A DNA stretch of 64,000 bases from Antrihabitans cavernicola (GCF_008297975.1 NZ_VLNY01000006.1:248001-312000), one strand, 5' to 3'. Counted from the stretch's first letter, positions 25,712 to 35,221 are shown. Notes: generated from the sequence alone by a model not told the origin. Numbers and translations are program-made.

Positions 25712-26584
25712 CTATGTGAACACCACGGTCTTGCGGCCGTGCACCAATACCCGGGCCTCCAGGTGCCATCGGAGGCCACGGGAGAGCACCAGTTTCTCGA
25801 TGTCGCGGCCCTGCCGCACCATGTCGCGAATCTCGTCCGAGTGATCGACGCGGATGACGTCTTGCTCGATGATCGGGCCCGCATCCAGTTCGGCAGTGAC
25901 GTAATGGCAGGTCGCGCCGATCAGCTTCACTCCGCGCGCAAATGCCTGGTGATACGGCCGGGCACCGACGAACGACGGCAGAAAGCTGTGATGAATGTTG
26001 ATCGCTTTGCCCGCCCAGTGTTCGCACAGTTCGCCCGGTAGCACCTGCATGAACCGGGCGAGCACGACGGCCTGCGGAGCATGGGCGTCGACGATGTCGC
26101 GCACCTTGTCGAACGACGGGCCGCGCTCCGCAGGATCGCGGGCGAACGGGACGTGATGAAATTCGATACCGTGGGCATCGGCGACCGGCGCCAGATCGGG
26201 GTGGTTGCCGACAACGGCGGACACGGTTGCGGGAAGCTCGCCACCCGCTGCCCGGCCCAGCAGGTCATGGAGGCAGTGCGCGTCCTTGCTGACCAGCAGC
26301 ACCACCCGTTGCCGTTCGCCGGAATCGTGCAGTGCCCATTCGGTTTTCGGTCCCAGCTCGGCCGCGACGTCGGCGAACCGTTCGCGTAGTTCGTCGATAC
26401 CGACAGCAATCGACGACGCCCGGACCGCCTGGCGGGTGAAGAACCAGCCGGAGTCGGGATCGGCGTGATACGCCGCCTCGACGATCCAGCCACCTTGTTC
26501 GGCGAGGAACGCGGAGATGCGCGCAACGATGCCGGTGCGGTCGGGGCAGCCGAGCAGTAGGACGTAGCGGCGGTCGTCGGTCAT
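25712..26584 (-). CDS. purU: Formyltetrahydrofolate deformylase
   Basis: 290-residue PurU, which hydrolyses 10-formyl-THF to formate and THF and balances the one-carbon pool. It has an N-terminal ACT domain (GCPDRTGIVARISAFLAEQG) and a C-terminal formyltransferase-fold domain with the catalytic segment INIHHSFLPSF and the Asp in TAELDAGPII. ATG at 26584 gives the standard length; a GTG at 26602 overlaps the upstream methyltransferase gene, from which it is only 4 bp away. Same transcription unit as that gene. Confidence 0.93.
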   Translation of the reverse strand: MTDDRRYVLLLGCPDRTGIVARISAFLAEQGGWIVEAAYHADPDSGWFFTRQAVRASSIAVGIDELRERFADVAAELGPKTEWALHDSGERQRVVLLVSKDAHCLHDLLGRAAGGELPATVSAVVGNHPDLAPVADAHGIEFHHVPFARDPAERGPSFDKVRDIVDAHAPQAVVLARFMQVLPGELCEHWAGKAINIHHSFLPSFVGARPYHQAFARGVKLIGATCHYVTAELDAGPIIEQDVIRVDHSDEIRDMVRQGRDIEKLVLSRGLRWHLEARVLVHGRKTVVFT

Positions 26585-26588
26585 GCGG

Positions 26589-27458
26589 TCAGTCTTCTCC
26601 ACCGCGCCAACCGGTAATCACGCCGGTTCCCACCAAGGCGGTGGCGTCGACGGTGTGGATGCCTCGATCGGTGATCAGCTCGAGGAAGTCGCTGCGAACG
26701 GCTACGACGGTGTCGTCGTTCATCTGATCGAGCGGTGCTCGAAATCCGCTGCCCAGCACGAGGTCCCACGCGAATTGCTCCGTCGCCGGGATCAGGTTGG
26801 ACAGCACCGTCACGGCGACCGATGCTGCGCCCAGGTCGGTCAGCCAGGCCGCAAGCTTCTCCGGATTGTCGATGCGTTCGGCGGCTTCCTTCGGCGTTTC
26901 CACATGTCGAGTCGGCGGGACCGGTGTTCCCGTAGCCGAATTCGCCTGGTGCCTGCCGATCACCTCGTAGTAGGCGGCCGCAAATCGATCCAGTGCGCCA
27001 CTGCGCCAGACGGTCACCCCGAATCCGCCACCGGGGCGAACCAGCCGCAATAGTCGGGAAACGGCAGCGTCCATGTGCGGCAGGAAGAACACACCGAACG
27101 AGCTGGCGAGCGCGGCGTATCCGGCATCCGGCACGCTGCTGGGCGGCTCCCACGTCGTCACGTCCGCATGGACGAAATCGATGTTCTGCAACGCTCGATC
27201 GGAGGCGATCAGCCTGCCTTCCTCGAGCAGGTCGTCGGCGAGGTCTATCGCGTGTACCCGGCCGGTCGGGCCTACCGCTGCCGCCGCGGGAAGCGCGGAT
27301 GCGCCTGCGCCGCAACAGACGTCGAGCACGGTGTCGCCCGGTTGCAGTCGGAGCGCGAAGACCAGGGACTGACCTGCAGGTCCCCACACCTGCGGAGTCA
27401 CCTTGGCAAAGTAGGAACTACTGGCGTCGAAGACTGCTGCGAGGTCGCTGCTTGTCAT
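26589..27458 (-). CDS. Class I SAM-dependent methyltransferase
   Basis: 289-residue methyltransferase of the ubiE/COQ5-like group with motif I VLDVCCGAGASAL (near residue 46), the acidic HAIDLAD and LRLVRPGGGFGVTVW after strand 4/5. It lies directly upstream of purU, separated by 4 bp. The methyl acceptor is unknown; the link with purU may simply be one-carbon metabolism. Confidence 0.85.
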   Translation of the reverse strand: MTSSDLAAVFDASSSYFAKVTPQVWGPAGQSLVFALRLQPGDTVLDVCCGAGASALPAAAAVGPTGRVHAIDLADDLLEEGRLIASDRALQNIDFVHADVTTWEPPSSVPDAGYAALASSFGVFFLPHMDAAVSRLLRLVRPGGGFGVTVWRSGALDRFAAAYYEVIGRHQANSATGTPVPPTRHVETPKEAAERIDNPEKLAAWLTDLGAASVAVTVLSNLIPATEQFAWDLVLGSGFRAPLDQMNDDTVVAVRSDFLELITDRGIHTVDATALVGTGVITGWRGGED

Positions 27459-27488
27459 TCGTCCCAGGATAATCCGGGCTCGGTGGTA

Positions 27489-28004
27489 TCAGGCCGGGAG
27501 CGCGTAGAACGGTGCGGCATAACGGAATTCGCCCCGCTCGTCCGAGTACGCGGTGAGCGTACGAACCTGGAAGTGCGCTGCCCAGTCCGGCTGGTCGGGA
27601 TCGATCCCGAGCGTGGCACCGAGGGCGAAGCCGAACCGCGGGTAGTAGTCGAGGTGACCGAGCAGCCCGATCACCGGTTCCTCCAGAGCGTCCGCGGCGC
27701 CGATCGCGGCATGCATCAGCGCCGCGCCGACGCCGGTGCCCTGGTGGTCGCTCGACACGCCGATCGGGCCCAACGCCACGACTGGAACGAATCCGACGGT
27801 GGCCCGCGTCAGGCAGATGTGGCCGACGACCGTGCCTGCCTGCTCTGCCACGAATGACAACGCCGGGAGCCAACTCGCATCTTGTCGGAGCAGGCGAACA
27901 AGGCCCACTTCGCCGGGTTCCGCGCCGTCGTCGGTCGCAAATGCGCTGCGATGGACTCGGTCGATTGCTTCGATATCGTCGGACCGCTCGCGGCGAATCA
28001 GCAT
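27489..28004 (-). CDS. GNAT family N-acetyltransferase
   Basis: 171-residue acetyltransferase with the acetyl-CoA-binding pattern VSSDHQGTGVGAAL (Q/R-x-x-G-x-G/A). The C-terminal LGHLDYYPRFGFALGA segment is typical of the YhbS-like group. ATG at 28004 is chosen; upstream in-frame codons would run into the deoC promoter. It is divergent from deoC. Substrate unknown. Confidence 0.85.
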   Translation of the reverse strand: MLIRRERSDDIEAIDRVHRSAFATDDGAEPGEVGLVRLLRQDASWLPALSFVAEQAGTVVGHICLTRATVGFVPVVALGPIGVSSDHQGTGVGAALMHAAIGAADALEEPVIGLLGHLDYYPRFGFALGATLGIDPDQPDWAAHFQVRTLTAYSDERGEFRYAAPFYALPA

Positions 28005-28063
28005 GGGGCACAGTCTGGTGTGGTGGGGCGATGCGCGCAACACAGGTATGACAAGCTCGCAGC

Positions 28064-28720
28064 ATGCCTGCCGTTTCCACGCGCGACGCCGTCGCAGCCA
28101 TCGTCGACCACACCCTGCTCAAGCCGGAGGCAACCGCTGCCGACGTGGCTGCGCTGATCGCCGAGGCGCAGGATCTCGGCGTCTACGCGGTGTGCGTCTC
28201 GCCGTCGATGTTGCCGATCGCAGCACCGGGCCTCGTCGTCGCCGCCGTCGCGGGCTTTCCGTCGGGGAAACATCATTCTCTGGTGAAGGCCGCCGAAGCG
28301 CGTCTTGCGGTCGAACAGGGCGCGGCCGAGGTGGACATGGTGATCGATGTGGGCGCTGCCGTCGCCGGTGATTTCAACGCCGTGCTCGCCGACATCATCA
28401 CCGTCCGCGAAGGTGTCGGCTCGGACGCCGTGCTCAAGGTGATCATCGAGTCGGCTGCGTTGTCCGATGCGGCGATCGTCGCCACCTGCCGGGCGGCCGA
28501 ACAGGCCGGCGCCGAATTCGTGAAGACGTCCACCGGCTTTCACCCGGCGGGCGGTGCCAGTGCGCACGCTGTCGAGTTGATGGCGAACACGGTCGGCGAC
28601 AGGTTGGGCGTCAAGGCCAGCGGGGGCATCAGGACGACGGCGGCCGCACTCGAGATGATCGGCGCGGGTGCGACCCGGCTGGGGCTCTCCGGAACCCGCG
28701 CTGTGCTGGCAGGTCTCTAG
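28064..28720 (+). CDS. deoC: Deoxyribose-phosphate aldolase
   Basis: 218-residue DeoC, a class I aldolase that splits 2-deoxyribose-5-phosphate into glyceraldehyde-3-phosphate and acetaldehyde. The Schiff-base lysine is in FVKTSTGF and the second conserved lysine in [16 protein letters not shown] near the start is also typical. It corresponds to Rv0478 in position. The 3' end overlaps the convergent DUF2993 gene by 4 bp. Confidence 0.95.
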   Translation: MPAVSTRDAVAAIVDHTLLKPEATAADVAALIAEAQDLGVYAVCVSPSMLPIAAPGLVVAAVAGFPSGKHHSLVKAAEARLAVEQGAAEVDMVIDVGAAVAGDFNAVLADIITVREGVGSDAVLKVIIESAALSDAAIVATCRAAEQAGAEFVKTSTGFHPAGGASAHAVELMANTVGDRLGVKASGGIRTTAAALEMIGAGATRLGLSGTRAVLAGL

Positions 28721-29493
28721 CCCAGAACGCCGCAACCCTTCAGATCGACGCCGTCGGGTACGGCGGGCATCGTGTACTGCCCACCGGCCAGCGACATCGT
28801 CAGGCCTGCGTCGGTGATGTTCAGTTCCTTCGGGGTCATGCCGAGCGGGTAGGTCTGCAGGCTGTCACCGACGGTCTTCACGATTCCGTCGACCAGATCG
28901 GTCGGAAGACCGAGACCCAAGATTTCGGCGTTGACCGTTTCCAGGTTCACCGTGCTGCCCTGTACCTGAGGCCGAACGGTCAGCTTCGCGAGACCGGCCG
29001 GACCCACGTCGAAGGTGAGGGTGCCGTCCGTGCCGCTCGAGGTGACTCCCGAGACCAGCCCACCGAACGACTGCGACTGCACGGTGCTGAGAATCCCCTG
29101 ATCGGACCACTCGATGTTCGCGGTGGAGCTGCCGATCGAACCGCTGCTCTGCGCGGTTTGATCGATCTTCACGTCCTGCACCTTCGCGTGCACCTTCATG
29201 TCCTTGGCGGGACCGAACGACGAGTCGTCGCTGTCGATGGTGACGTAGGGGACATCCTTGTCGATCATCTGCAGCAGCATCGGTTTCGCGCTCAGGCCAA
29301 CGTCCACCTGGGTGCCGAGCTCGCTCTTGAACTGGTCGGACATGCAGTTCTTCACTGTGTGGCGCGCGAAGAGTTCGCCGGCGATCAAGGCCACCACCAG
29401 GGCGCCGACCACCAGCATCGCGATCAGCACAACGCGGTTGCGCTTCGATGTGGGCGGTCGCGGGGCGGCGGGCGCGTTCCGTGTGGAAACCAT
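28717..29493 (-). CDS. DUF2993 (LmeA-like) membrane-anchored protein (Rv0479c-like)
   Basis: 258-residue protein with one N-terminal membrane anchor ([19 protein letters not shown], about residues 21-39) and an extracytoplasmic domain of the DUF2993 family, marked by a conserved cysteine early (NCMSDQ) and one at the end (KGCGVLG). Relatives in mycobacteria (LmeA) bind phosphatidylinositol-type lipids and aid lipomannan synthesis; this paralogue corresponds in position to Rv0479c. Confidence 0.75.
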   Translation of the reverse strand: MVSTRNAPAAPRPPTSKRNRVVLIAMLVVGALVVALIAGELFARHTVKNCMSDQFKSELGTQVDVGLSAKPMLLQMIDKDVPYVTIDSDDSSFGPAKDMKVHAKVQDVKIDQTAQSSGSIGSSTANIEWSDQGILSTVQSQSFGGLVSGVTSSGTDGTLTFDVGPAGLAKLTVRPQVQGSTVNLETVNAEILGLGLPTDLVDGIVKTVGDSLQTYPLGMTPKELNITDAGLTMSLAGGQYTMPAVPDGVDLKGCGVLG

Positions 29494-29600
29494 GTGGAGA
29501 TTCTTCCCGAACTTTCTAAGCGGTCTCTGTGAATGTCGCTCACGACCGTAGCCCGCCCGAAAATGTGAGTCACGCCACAGCCCGAGCGTAGGGTGACCGC

Positions 29601-30002
29601 ATGATCGAGCGATTCGCCCACCTGGTGCGCGGCTGTGCGGCGACCGGAGGCGTCGTGTCCGATCAGAGTGCGGCTCAGCTGTACGGGATGGGCGACTTCG
29701 CACCGCACTATCTGCATCTCAGCTGCAGCGCCACCACGCCGCGGATCGAGTCGATCGCAATTCATCGCAGAGTCCTGCGTCCCGACGAGATCTACGACTG
29801 GGGATCGTTCCGCATCACGACACCGCTGCGCACGATCCTCGATCTTGCCGAAAGTTCGATATCGCAGGGTGCGCTGAACCAAGCGATCGGGGACGGGGTC
29901 GCTATCGGGCGGGTCTGCGGAGCGGAGATCCACGAGGTGCTGATTCATCAGCAAGCCCGCACCGGCGATCGTTTGCGTTGCGCTCTGCTGGCGTGGCAGT
30001 GA
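29601..30002 (+). CDS. Truncated AbiEi-antitoxin-like protein
   Basis: 133-residue protein matching the middle and C-terminal part of AbiEi-type (type IV) antitoxin/regulator proteins: GGVVSDQSAAQLYGMGD, then RRVLRPDEI and ITTPLRTILDLAES. The winged helix usually found in the first 60-70 residues is missing, and no AbiEii nucleotidyltransferase toxin lies beside it. It may be a remnant or a short stand-alone form. ATG at 29601 has no good ribosome site. Confidence 0.5.
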   Translation: MIERFAHLVRGCAATGGVVSDQSAAQLYGMGDFAPHYLHLSCSATTPRIESIAIHRRVLRPDEIYDWGSFRITTPLRTILDLAESSISQGALNQAIGDGVAIGRVCGAEIHEVLIHQQARTGDRLRCALLAWQ

Positions 30003-30068
30003 GAACTCCTGGCTGTGTCGGTGCCGAAATAGTTTCGTCACTGCGCTGTTCGTGGCAGGGTTCACACC

Positions 30069-31544
30069 ATGGGCGAAGAACAGCACCCAGCCGGGATCGC
30101 ATTGCCGTTACGAGGCGAGGGTCGTAGCACCTCCGAATTCGCCAAAGCTGTTCTGGCCGACTCCGTGCGGAAGTACGACGCCGACCTGTCGCAAGACATC
30201 GAATCGTCGCACAAATGGGATTCCGAATATCTGCACGCGTTCCGTTCGATCACCGCGGTGAGCGCTTCGTCGGCAAAGGCGTCGCGTGGCATAGCAACCG
30301 AAGGGCTCCGATCTGCGCACGCCCTGCTGCGCTACTGCGACGACGGCACCGAGTCCGCCCTCGATGCCGGGCAATGGCGATCGGCAGCCGACAGCCTCGA
30401 AACCGTGACCGTCGAAGGCGGCGGCACGCCGGTGACGTCACTGCAGGTGCCCTACGACGGAGTGTTCCTCGAAGGCGACGGGCTGCGCCGGAAGCTGGTC
30501 GATTGGCGTGACCGCGGCATCATGGAGCCAAGTTTCGTCAGTGCCGTCGAGGCGGTCATCGACAATCCGAAATGGCTTGCGCTGCCCGGATATCAGGCAG
30601 TGCTGGTCGGTGCAGGGGCGGAAACAGGACCGTTTCAGCCATTGGTGACCTGGGGCGCATCGGTTCTCGCGCTCGAACAGCCGGGTGACCGCTGGGATCG
30701 GCTGCTGCGCGGTGCCGAAGCCGGTGCGTCGACAGTCACGTACGCGGTTGGGGACGACGGGCCGGGTGTCGACCTGACCACGGAATTTCCGCAAGCGCTG
30801 CAATGGATTTACGCGAACACCACCAAGCGGAGAAAGTTGGTGTTCGGAACCTACGCCGACGCCGACGACGCGGCAGACCTGGCGTTGACCGCTGCCGCCG
30901 ACGTGCTGGCCCACGACATCCTCGAGACTCGACCGGATACCACGTTGTCCTACCTCGCCACGCCCACCGACTGCTTTGCGGTCAAGGCGGATGTGATCGC
31001 CGAAGCTCGCGGACGATGGCGCGACCGGGGATTGAGTGGACACGTGCAGAATGCGCTGCGGTTCGCGTCGCGATCGGCGCTGTTCCGCCCGAACTACCTG
31101 GACGAGATCATCGATCGGTCGGGAACGCACTGGAGTGTGGCGAACGGGCTGGTCGCCGTGCAGGGTCCCGAATACGCACTGTCGAAGCGGCTGCAGCGCT
31201 GGCGCGGCGTCGTGACGAGGGCTGCGGGCCAGAGCGTTTCGTTCAACGTCGCACCTGCATCGTGGACCGAGGCGGTTACGCGTAGCCGAGTTCTTGCGGG
31301 TGCGTATCACGGTGCCAGTCACTTCGGCGTCGAGATCTTCGAACCGGAGACCGCGCGAGCGCTGATGGCAGCCAAGCTGGTGAGTGATCTGTTCGCACCG
31401 GTGGAGGTGCGCAAGCGTGCCAACCCAGAGGAGCTGTTCTACGAGGGTGCAGTCCACGGCGGATTGTGGCGGCAGCCTTTCGATCCGGTCTCCGTTCTCG
31501 GCGTCGCTGCCGCATCGGGTTATCCGAAGGCGTTGATGGGCTGA
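30069..31544 (+). CDS. Conserved protein with Rossmann-like motif, function unknown
   Basis: 491-residue soluble protein that I do not recognise. Near residue 180 it has VLVGAGAETGPFQPLVTWGA, with a glycine pattern like a dinucleotide- or SAM-binding turn, followed by an acidic/aliphatic VLALEQPG at the expected end of the second strand. The rest is alpha/beta in appearance, without signal peptide or membrane segments. It stands alone; a family 2 palindrome follows its stop. An oxidoreductase or methyltransferase-like role is possible but not shown. Confidence 0.6.
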   Translation: MGEEQHPAGIALPLRGEGRSTSEFAKAVLADSVRKYDADLSQDIESSHKWDSEYLHAFRSITAVSASSAKASRGIATEGLRSAHALLRYCDDGTESALDAGQWRSAADSLETVTVEGGGTPVTSLQVPYDGVFLEGDGLRRKLVDWRDRGIMEPSFVSAVEAVIDNPKWLALPGYQAVLVGAGAETGPFQPLVTWGASVLALEQPGDRWDRLLRGAEAGASTVTYAVGDDGPGVDLTTEFPQALQWIYANTTKRRKLVFGTYADADDAADLALTAAADVLAHDILETRPDTTLSYLATPTDCFAVKADVIAEARGRWRDRGLSGHVQNALRFASRSALFRPNYLDEIIDRSGTHWSVANGLVAVQGPEYALSKRLQRWRGVVTRAAGQSVSFNVAPASWTEAVTRSRVLAGAYHGASHFGVEIFEPETARALMAAKLVSDLFAPVEVRKRANPEELFYEGAVHGGLWRQPFDPVSVLGVAAASGYPKALMG

Positions 31545-31549
31545 CGCCC

Positions 31550-31593
31550 CCGTGCGTGAATTTGGGTGTCAGGGCACCGAAAATCACGCACGG
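31550..31593. terminator. Palindrome family 2, copy 1 (bidirectional terminator)
   Basis: Arms 31550-31570 (beginning CCGTGCGTGA) and 31573-31593 (ending TCACGCACGG) are inverted copies with 18 of 21 positions paired, one of the others a G-T pair. It fills the gap between two convergent genes. The same design recurs at 55861-55904. Confidence 0.65.
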
Positions 31594-31594
31594 T

Positions 31595-33361
31595 TCAGAA
31601 CCAGGCGTCCTGCATCTCCAACGTCGTGCGATCGAGGCTTTCCAGCAGGTCCAGCTGTGGTGCCGTCCTTGGCAGCTCGAAGCGGTAGAAGTACCTGCCC
31701 GCCTGGCGTTTTCCGTCGTAGAAGTCGCCGGACTTGCCATCGGCGGCCACCAACTGCTCCAGCCAGATCCAGGCGAGGACAGCGTGACCGAACGCTTCCA
31801 GATAGACCGAACTGTTGGCGAGTGCGGCCTCGATGTCGCCGGAACCGAACATGGCGGCTGTCACCGATACGATGCGCTGCCACGTCGAATCCAGCTGTGT
31901 CGCAAGATCGGCCGGCTCGCCGCCCAGTTCGCCTGCGGCGACGACGGTCTTGGTGACTTCGCCCGCAATGGCAGCGAGACCGGCGCCACCCTGCACGACC
32001 ACCTTGCGGCCCAGCAGGTCCAGCCCCTGAATGCCGTGCGTGCCTTCGTGTATCGGGTTGAGTCGATTGTCGCGGTAATGCTGCTCCACGTCGTATTCGC
32101 GGGTGTAGCCGTAACCGCCGTGAATCTGAATCGCGAAGCTGTTCGCCTCCAGACACCACTGCGATGGCCAGCTCTTCGCGATCGGCGTCAACGTGTCCAA
32201 CAGCAGTGTCAAGGATGCGCGTTCGTCGGGCGTCGTCGCGGTCTTCTGCAGGTCGACAAGGCGGTTGCAATAGAGGTTCAGCGCAAGTGCGCCCTCGACG
32301 TACGACTTCTGCGCCAACAACATTCGCCGCACATCGGGATGTTCGACGATCGGCACCTGCGCGGCGGCCGGATCCTTCGCCGCCACCGGCCTACCCTGTT
32401 CGCGGCCGCGCGCATACTCCAACGACTTCAGGTATCCGGTGTAGCCGAGCGCGGTCGCGCCGAGCCCCACGCCGAGTCGAGCCTCGTTCATCATGTGGAA
32501 CATGTAGGTGAGCCCGCGGTTTTCCTCGCCGATCAGATAGCCCGTCGCACCGTCGAAACTCAGCACCGTGTTCACGGCACCGCGGTAGCCCATCTTGTGG
32601 TTCAACCCGGCGAGCAGCACGTCGTTGCGGTCACCGATGCTGCCGTCCGCGTTCACCAGGTACTTCGGCACGACGAACAGCGAAATCCCTTTGGTACCAA
32701 CAGGTCCGCCGACGACCTTCGCCAACACCAGATGCACGATGTTCTCGCCGAGCTCGTGATCGCCACCCGAGATCCACATCTTGGATCCGACGATCCGGTA
32801 GGTGCCGTCGTCCTGCGGCTCCGCGCGAGTGGTGATGTCCGCCAACGACGAACCCGCCTGCGGTTCCGACAGGCACATGGTGCCGTGGAATCGGCCCGCG
32901 ATCATCGGCTTGACGTAGGTATCGACAAGTTCTGCGTTGCCATGGGCGGCAAGAAGATTGGCGTTACCGACAGTCAGGAACGGATATGCGGCACTGCCGA
33001 CGTTGGCGGCCTGAATCCACGCGAAGCCCGCTGCGCTGACGGTTGCAGGGAGCTGCGAACCGCCGATGGCGCTGTCCATCGACAGGCCCACAAGATCGGC
33101 GCGAGAGAACGCGTCGATGGCCTCCTTGACCTCCGGGATGATGGTCACGGTGGTGCCGTCGAAGGTGGGTTCGTTGGCGTCGTTCTTCTTGTTGTGCGGG
33201 GCGAAGTACTTGGTCGCCACTTGCTCGCACAGATCGAGAACGCCGTCGAAGGTCTCTTTGGAGTGGTCGGCGAACCGCTCGCGCTCGACCAGACGGTCGA
33301 CGTGCAGCCATTCGTAGAGCAGGAAATCGATGTCGCGCCGGGACAGCAAAGTTGACCGCAT
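31595..33361 (-). CDS. Acyl-CoA dehydrogenase (DmdC/FadE5-like)
   Basis: 588-residue FAD-dependent acyl-CoA dehydrogenase of the long type with an extra C-terminal domain. It shows CLSEPQAGSSLADITTRA (FAD/substrate contact), KMWISGGDH and the late HEGTHGIQGLDLLGRKV segment typical of the DmdC (3-methylmercaptopropionyl-CoA dehydrogenase) and FadE5 group. It desaturates acyl-CoA at the alpha-beta position. It lies 9 bp downstream of the methyltransferase gene at the end of a four-gene leftward operon. Chain-length preference unknown. Confidence 0.88.
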   Translation of the reverse strand: MRSTLLSRRDIDFLLYEWLHVDRLVERERFADHSKETFDGVLDLCEQVATKYFAPHNKKNDANEPTFDGTTVTIIPEVKEAIDAFSRADLVGLSMDSAIGGSQLPATVSAAGFAWIQAANVGSAAYPFLTVGNANLLAAHGNAELVDTYVKPMIAGRFHGTMCLSEPQAGSSLADITTRAEPQDDGTYRIVGSKMWISGGDHELGENIVHLVLAKVVGGPVGTKGISLFVVPKYLVNADGSIGDRNDVLLAGLNHKMGYRGAVNTVLSFDGATGYLIGEENRGLTYMFHMMNEARLGVGLGATALGYTGYLKSLEYARGREQGRPVAAKDPAAAQVPIVEHPDVRRMLLAQKSYVEGALALNLYCNRLVDLQKTATTPDERASLTLLLDTLTPIAKSWPSQWCLEANSFAIQIHGGYGYTREYDVEQHYRDNRLNPIHEGTHGIQGLDLLGRKVVVQGGAGLAAIAGEVTKTVVAAGELGGEPADLATQLDSTWQRIVSVTAAMFGSGDIEAALANSSVYLEAFGHAVLAWIWLEQLVAADGKSGDFYDGKRQAGRYFYRFELPRTAPQLDLLESLDRTTLEMQDAWF

Positions 33362-33370
33362 GTGTCCAGG

Positions 33371-34153
33371 CTAGAACCCGTTCGGTGCCACCACACTCCA
33401 GGGCACCGACAGCACGCAATCACGCATGCGCCGCCGATACAGCCATACCGGAATGCCCTGCTTGTCCAGCGCCGCGAGCGTGGCACGCCACCGCACGCGC
33501 GGCCCGAACGGGGACAGCGGCGCGGCGCTCGCCCAGGCGCGATCGGCGGCGACCAGCAGGTCGTGCACTGGTTCTCCCGCAACGTTGCGGTGGATGAGCG
33601 CCTTCGGCAGTCGCTCGGCCACATCCGACGGCCGATCGGTGGTGAACGGATCCCATGCCAGCGTCAACGACAATGGGCCGGCCGCGTCGAGTAGCACCCA
33701 CGCGCAGCGGCGCCCGAGTTCGTCGCACGTCCCGTCGACGATCAGCCCGCCCGGTGCCAGCCCCGACGCGATGGTTGCCCACGCGTCGGACACCGCCTCT
33801 TCCGGGTACTGCCGCAGTACGTTGAAAGCGCGGACCAGCACCGGCGACAGCCCTGCCAGCTCGAATCCGCCGCGCGCGAACGTGACGCCGTCGCGGCCTG
33901 GAACCACCCGAGCAGGATCGATCTCGAGGCCGACGACGCGGATGTCGGCCCGGACGGTGCGCAACCGCGACGCCAGTTCCAGGGTGGTGGTGGGACTGGC
34001 GCCGTAGCCGAGGTCGACGACCAGGGGATCGGGTGCGGCGATGAGCGTTTCCTGGACGAGTGGGTCGTGGATCAGCCAGCGATCACTGCGACGCAGTCGA
34101 TTGATGCCGGTGGTGCCGCGGGTGATCACCCCACGCGGAGGGGGCGGCGGCAT
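33371..34153 (-). CDS. SAM-dependent methyltransferase-like protein
   Basis: 260-residue protein with a motif-I-like VVDLGYGASPTTTLEL (near residue 45) and the acidic VVGLEIDPARV that fits SAM binding, then GLAPGGLIVDGTCDELGRR. It lies between a DUF2505 gene (6 bp upstream) and the acyl-CoA dehydrogenase (9 bp downstream) in one operon. Acceptor unknown. Confidence 0.75.
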   Translation of the reverse strand: MPPPPPRGVITRGTTGINRLRRSDRWLIHDPLVQETLIAAPDPLVVDLGYGASPTTTLELASRLRTVRADIRVVGLEIDPARVVPGRDGVTFARGGFELAGLSPVLVRAFNVLRQYPEEAVSDAWATIASGLAPGGLIVDGTCDELGRRCAWVLLDAAGPLSLTLAWDPFTTDRPSDVAERLPKALIHRNVAGEPVHDLLVAADRAWASAAPLSPFGPRVRWRATLAALDKQGIPVWLYRRRMRDCVLSVPWSVVAPNGF

Positions 34154-34159
34154 GTGCGG

Positions 34160-34672
34160 TCAGGCGCTCGGCGGGTTTTTCTCGAGCCATGCCACGGTCG
34201 CGGCGGCCTCGGCGCGGAACAGGTCGATCAGGTTCACCAGCATCAGCTGCTCCAGCTTCGGCCCGACCATCGGGATGTACACCTTGGCCTCCGACGACGT
34301 GCGCAGTGTGCAACCGGTATCCGTCGAAAAGAGGCGCACGGTGCCGCCGAGACTGCCTGGACCTGCGGGAATGGATGCATCCCACTTACCCGTGACCTCG
34401 TCGCCCAGCGCCGAGTAGCTCTCCTTGCGGGTGATCACCATGTCCTTGCGGATCACCGTCTGTGCGATTTCGGGCAGTTCGGTGCGGGGCAGGATGTGGT
34501 GCAGCTCGATCTCGATGCCGTTGTCGTCCGCATGGAAGTTCTCCACGTGGTTGGGCGAGTACTGCCGCATCTCCTCGACGCGCGCTTCCCAGTAGTCGGG
34601 ATCGGTCATCGCCGCGTACACCTGGGGAACGGTGTACTGGTAGCGGGCTGAGTAGTCGATTCGGCGAGCCAT
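34160..34672 (-). CDS. DUF2505 protein (Rv0481c-like)
   Basis: 170-residue protein of the DUF2505 family, a START/SRPBCC-like fold predicted to bind a hydrophobic ligand. The start motif RIDYSARYQYTVPQVYAA and the PMVGPKLEQLM segment near the end are characteristic. It is the nearer paralogue to Rv0481c, which lies left of murB in M. tuberculosis. ATG at 34672 is chosen over TTG at 34681. Function unknown. Confidence 0.8.
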   Translation of the reverse strand: MARRIDYSARYQYTVPQVYAAMTDPDYWEARVEEMRQYSPNHVENFHADDNGIEIELHHILPRTELPEIAQTVIRKDMVITRKESYSALGDEVTGKWDASIPAGPGSLGGTVRLFSTDTGCTLRTSSEAKVYIPMVGPKLEQLMLVNLIDLFRAEAAATVAWLEKNPPSA

Positions 34673-34717
34673 GACGGTCAAGGCTACCGGTCGGGGCAGG
34701 CAGAACCGAACGTGTGC

Positions 34718-35221
34718 CTAAGGTTTGGCGTCGAGCCACTGCTCGGTGAAGGCGTCCTCGCTGTCGAGGAGCCTGCCCAGCTGTTCGGCGATGACGCTCT
34801 CGATCTTTCCGCCGAACAGTGGAATCTTGACCTCGACCTCACCGTCGACCTTCGCAACCGAACCGGTGCCGTCGTTGGTGACGGTGACCGTGCCACCGAT
34901 CTTGGCCGGTGCCCCGTCGACAGCGGCGGTGAATGTTCCGTTGGTGGTGCCGTTCGTGACCGGCCCCCACGACTCGGAACGCTTGATCACCAGGTCGCCC
35001 GGGCGCACCGCGGTCACCACGCCCGGGAGTTTGTCGGCGGCGATGCTCTGCTGCAAATTGACGGTGGTGGTGCCGTTTGCCGTCTCGATGCCCAGCAATT
35101 GTCCACCCGGCCCGCCGATCTCGGCCATACGGTCCTTCCAGTACTGCTCGCTGGTGAAAGCGGCGTGCACGGCGTCAACGGACTTCGAGTAGCGAGCGGA
35201 ATGCTCGATGCGGCTTGCCAT
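34718..35221 (-). CDS. DUF2505 protein, second paralogue
   Basis: 167-residue DUF2505 protein sharing the opening (RIEHSARYSKSVDAVHAA) and the PLFGGKIESVI segment with its neighbour, but otherwise well diverged. The tandem pair probably arose by duplication. It is the first gene of the leftward operon and diverges from murB with only 24 bp between the starts, so the two promoters overlap. Confidence 0.8.
   Translation of the reverse strand: MASRIEHSARYSKSVDAVHAAFTSEQYWKDRMAEIGGPGGQLLGIETANGTTTVNLQQSIAADKLPGVVTAVRPGDLVIKRSESWGPVTNGTTNGTFTAAVDGAPAKIGGTVTVTNDGTGSVAKVDGEVEVKIPLFGGKIESVIAEQLGRLLDSEDAFTEQWLDAKP

Noticed and set aside
31466-33355. A 629-codon plus-strand frame opposite the acyl-CoA dehydrogenase
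   Set aside because: Its reading is the complement of a clear acyl-CoA dehydrogenase and shows low-information Arg/Val/Gln-rich sequence.
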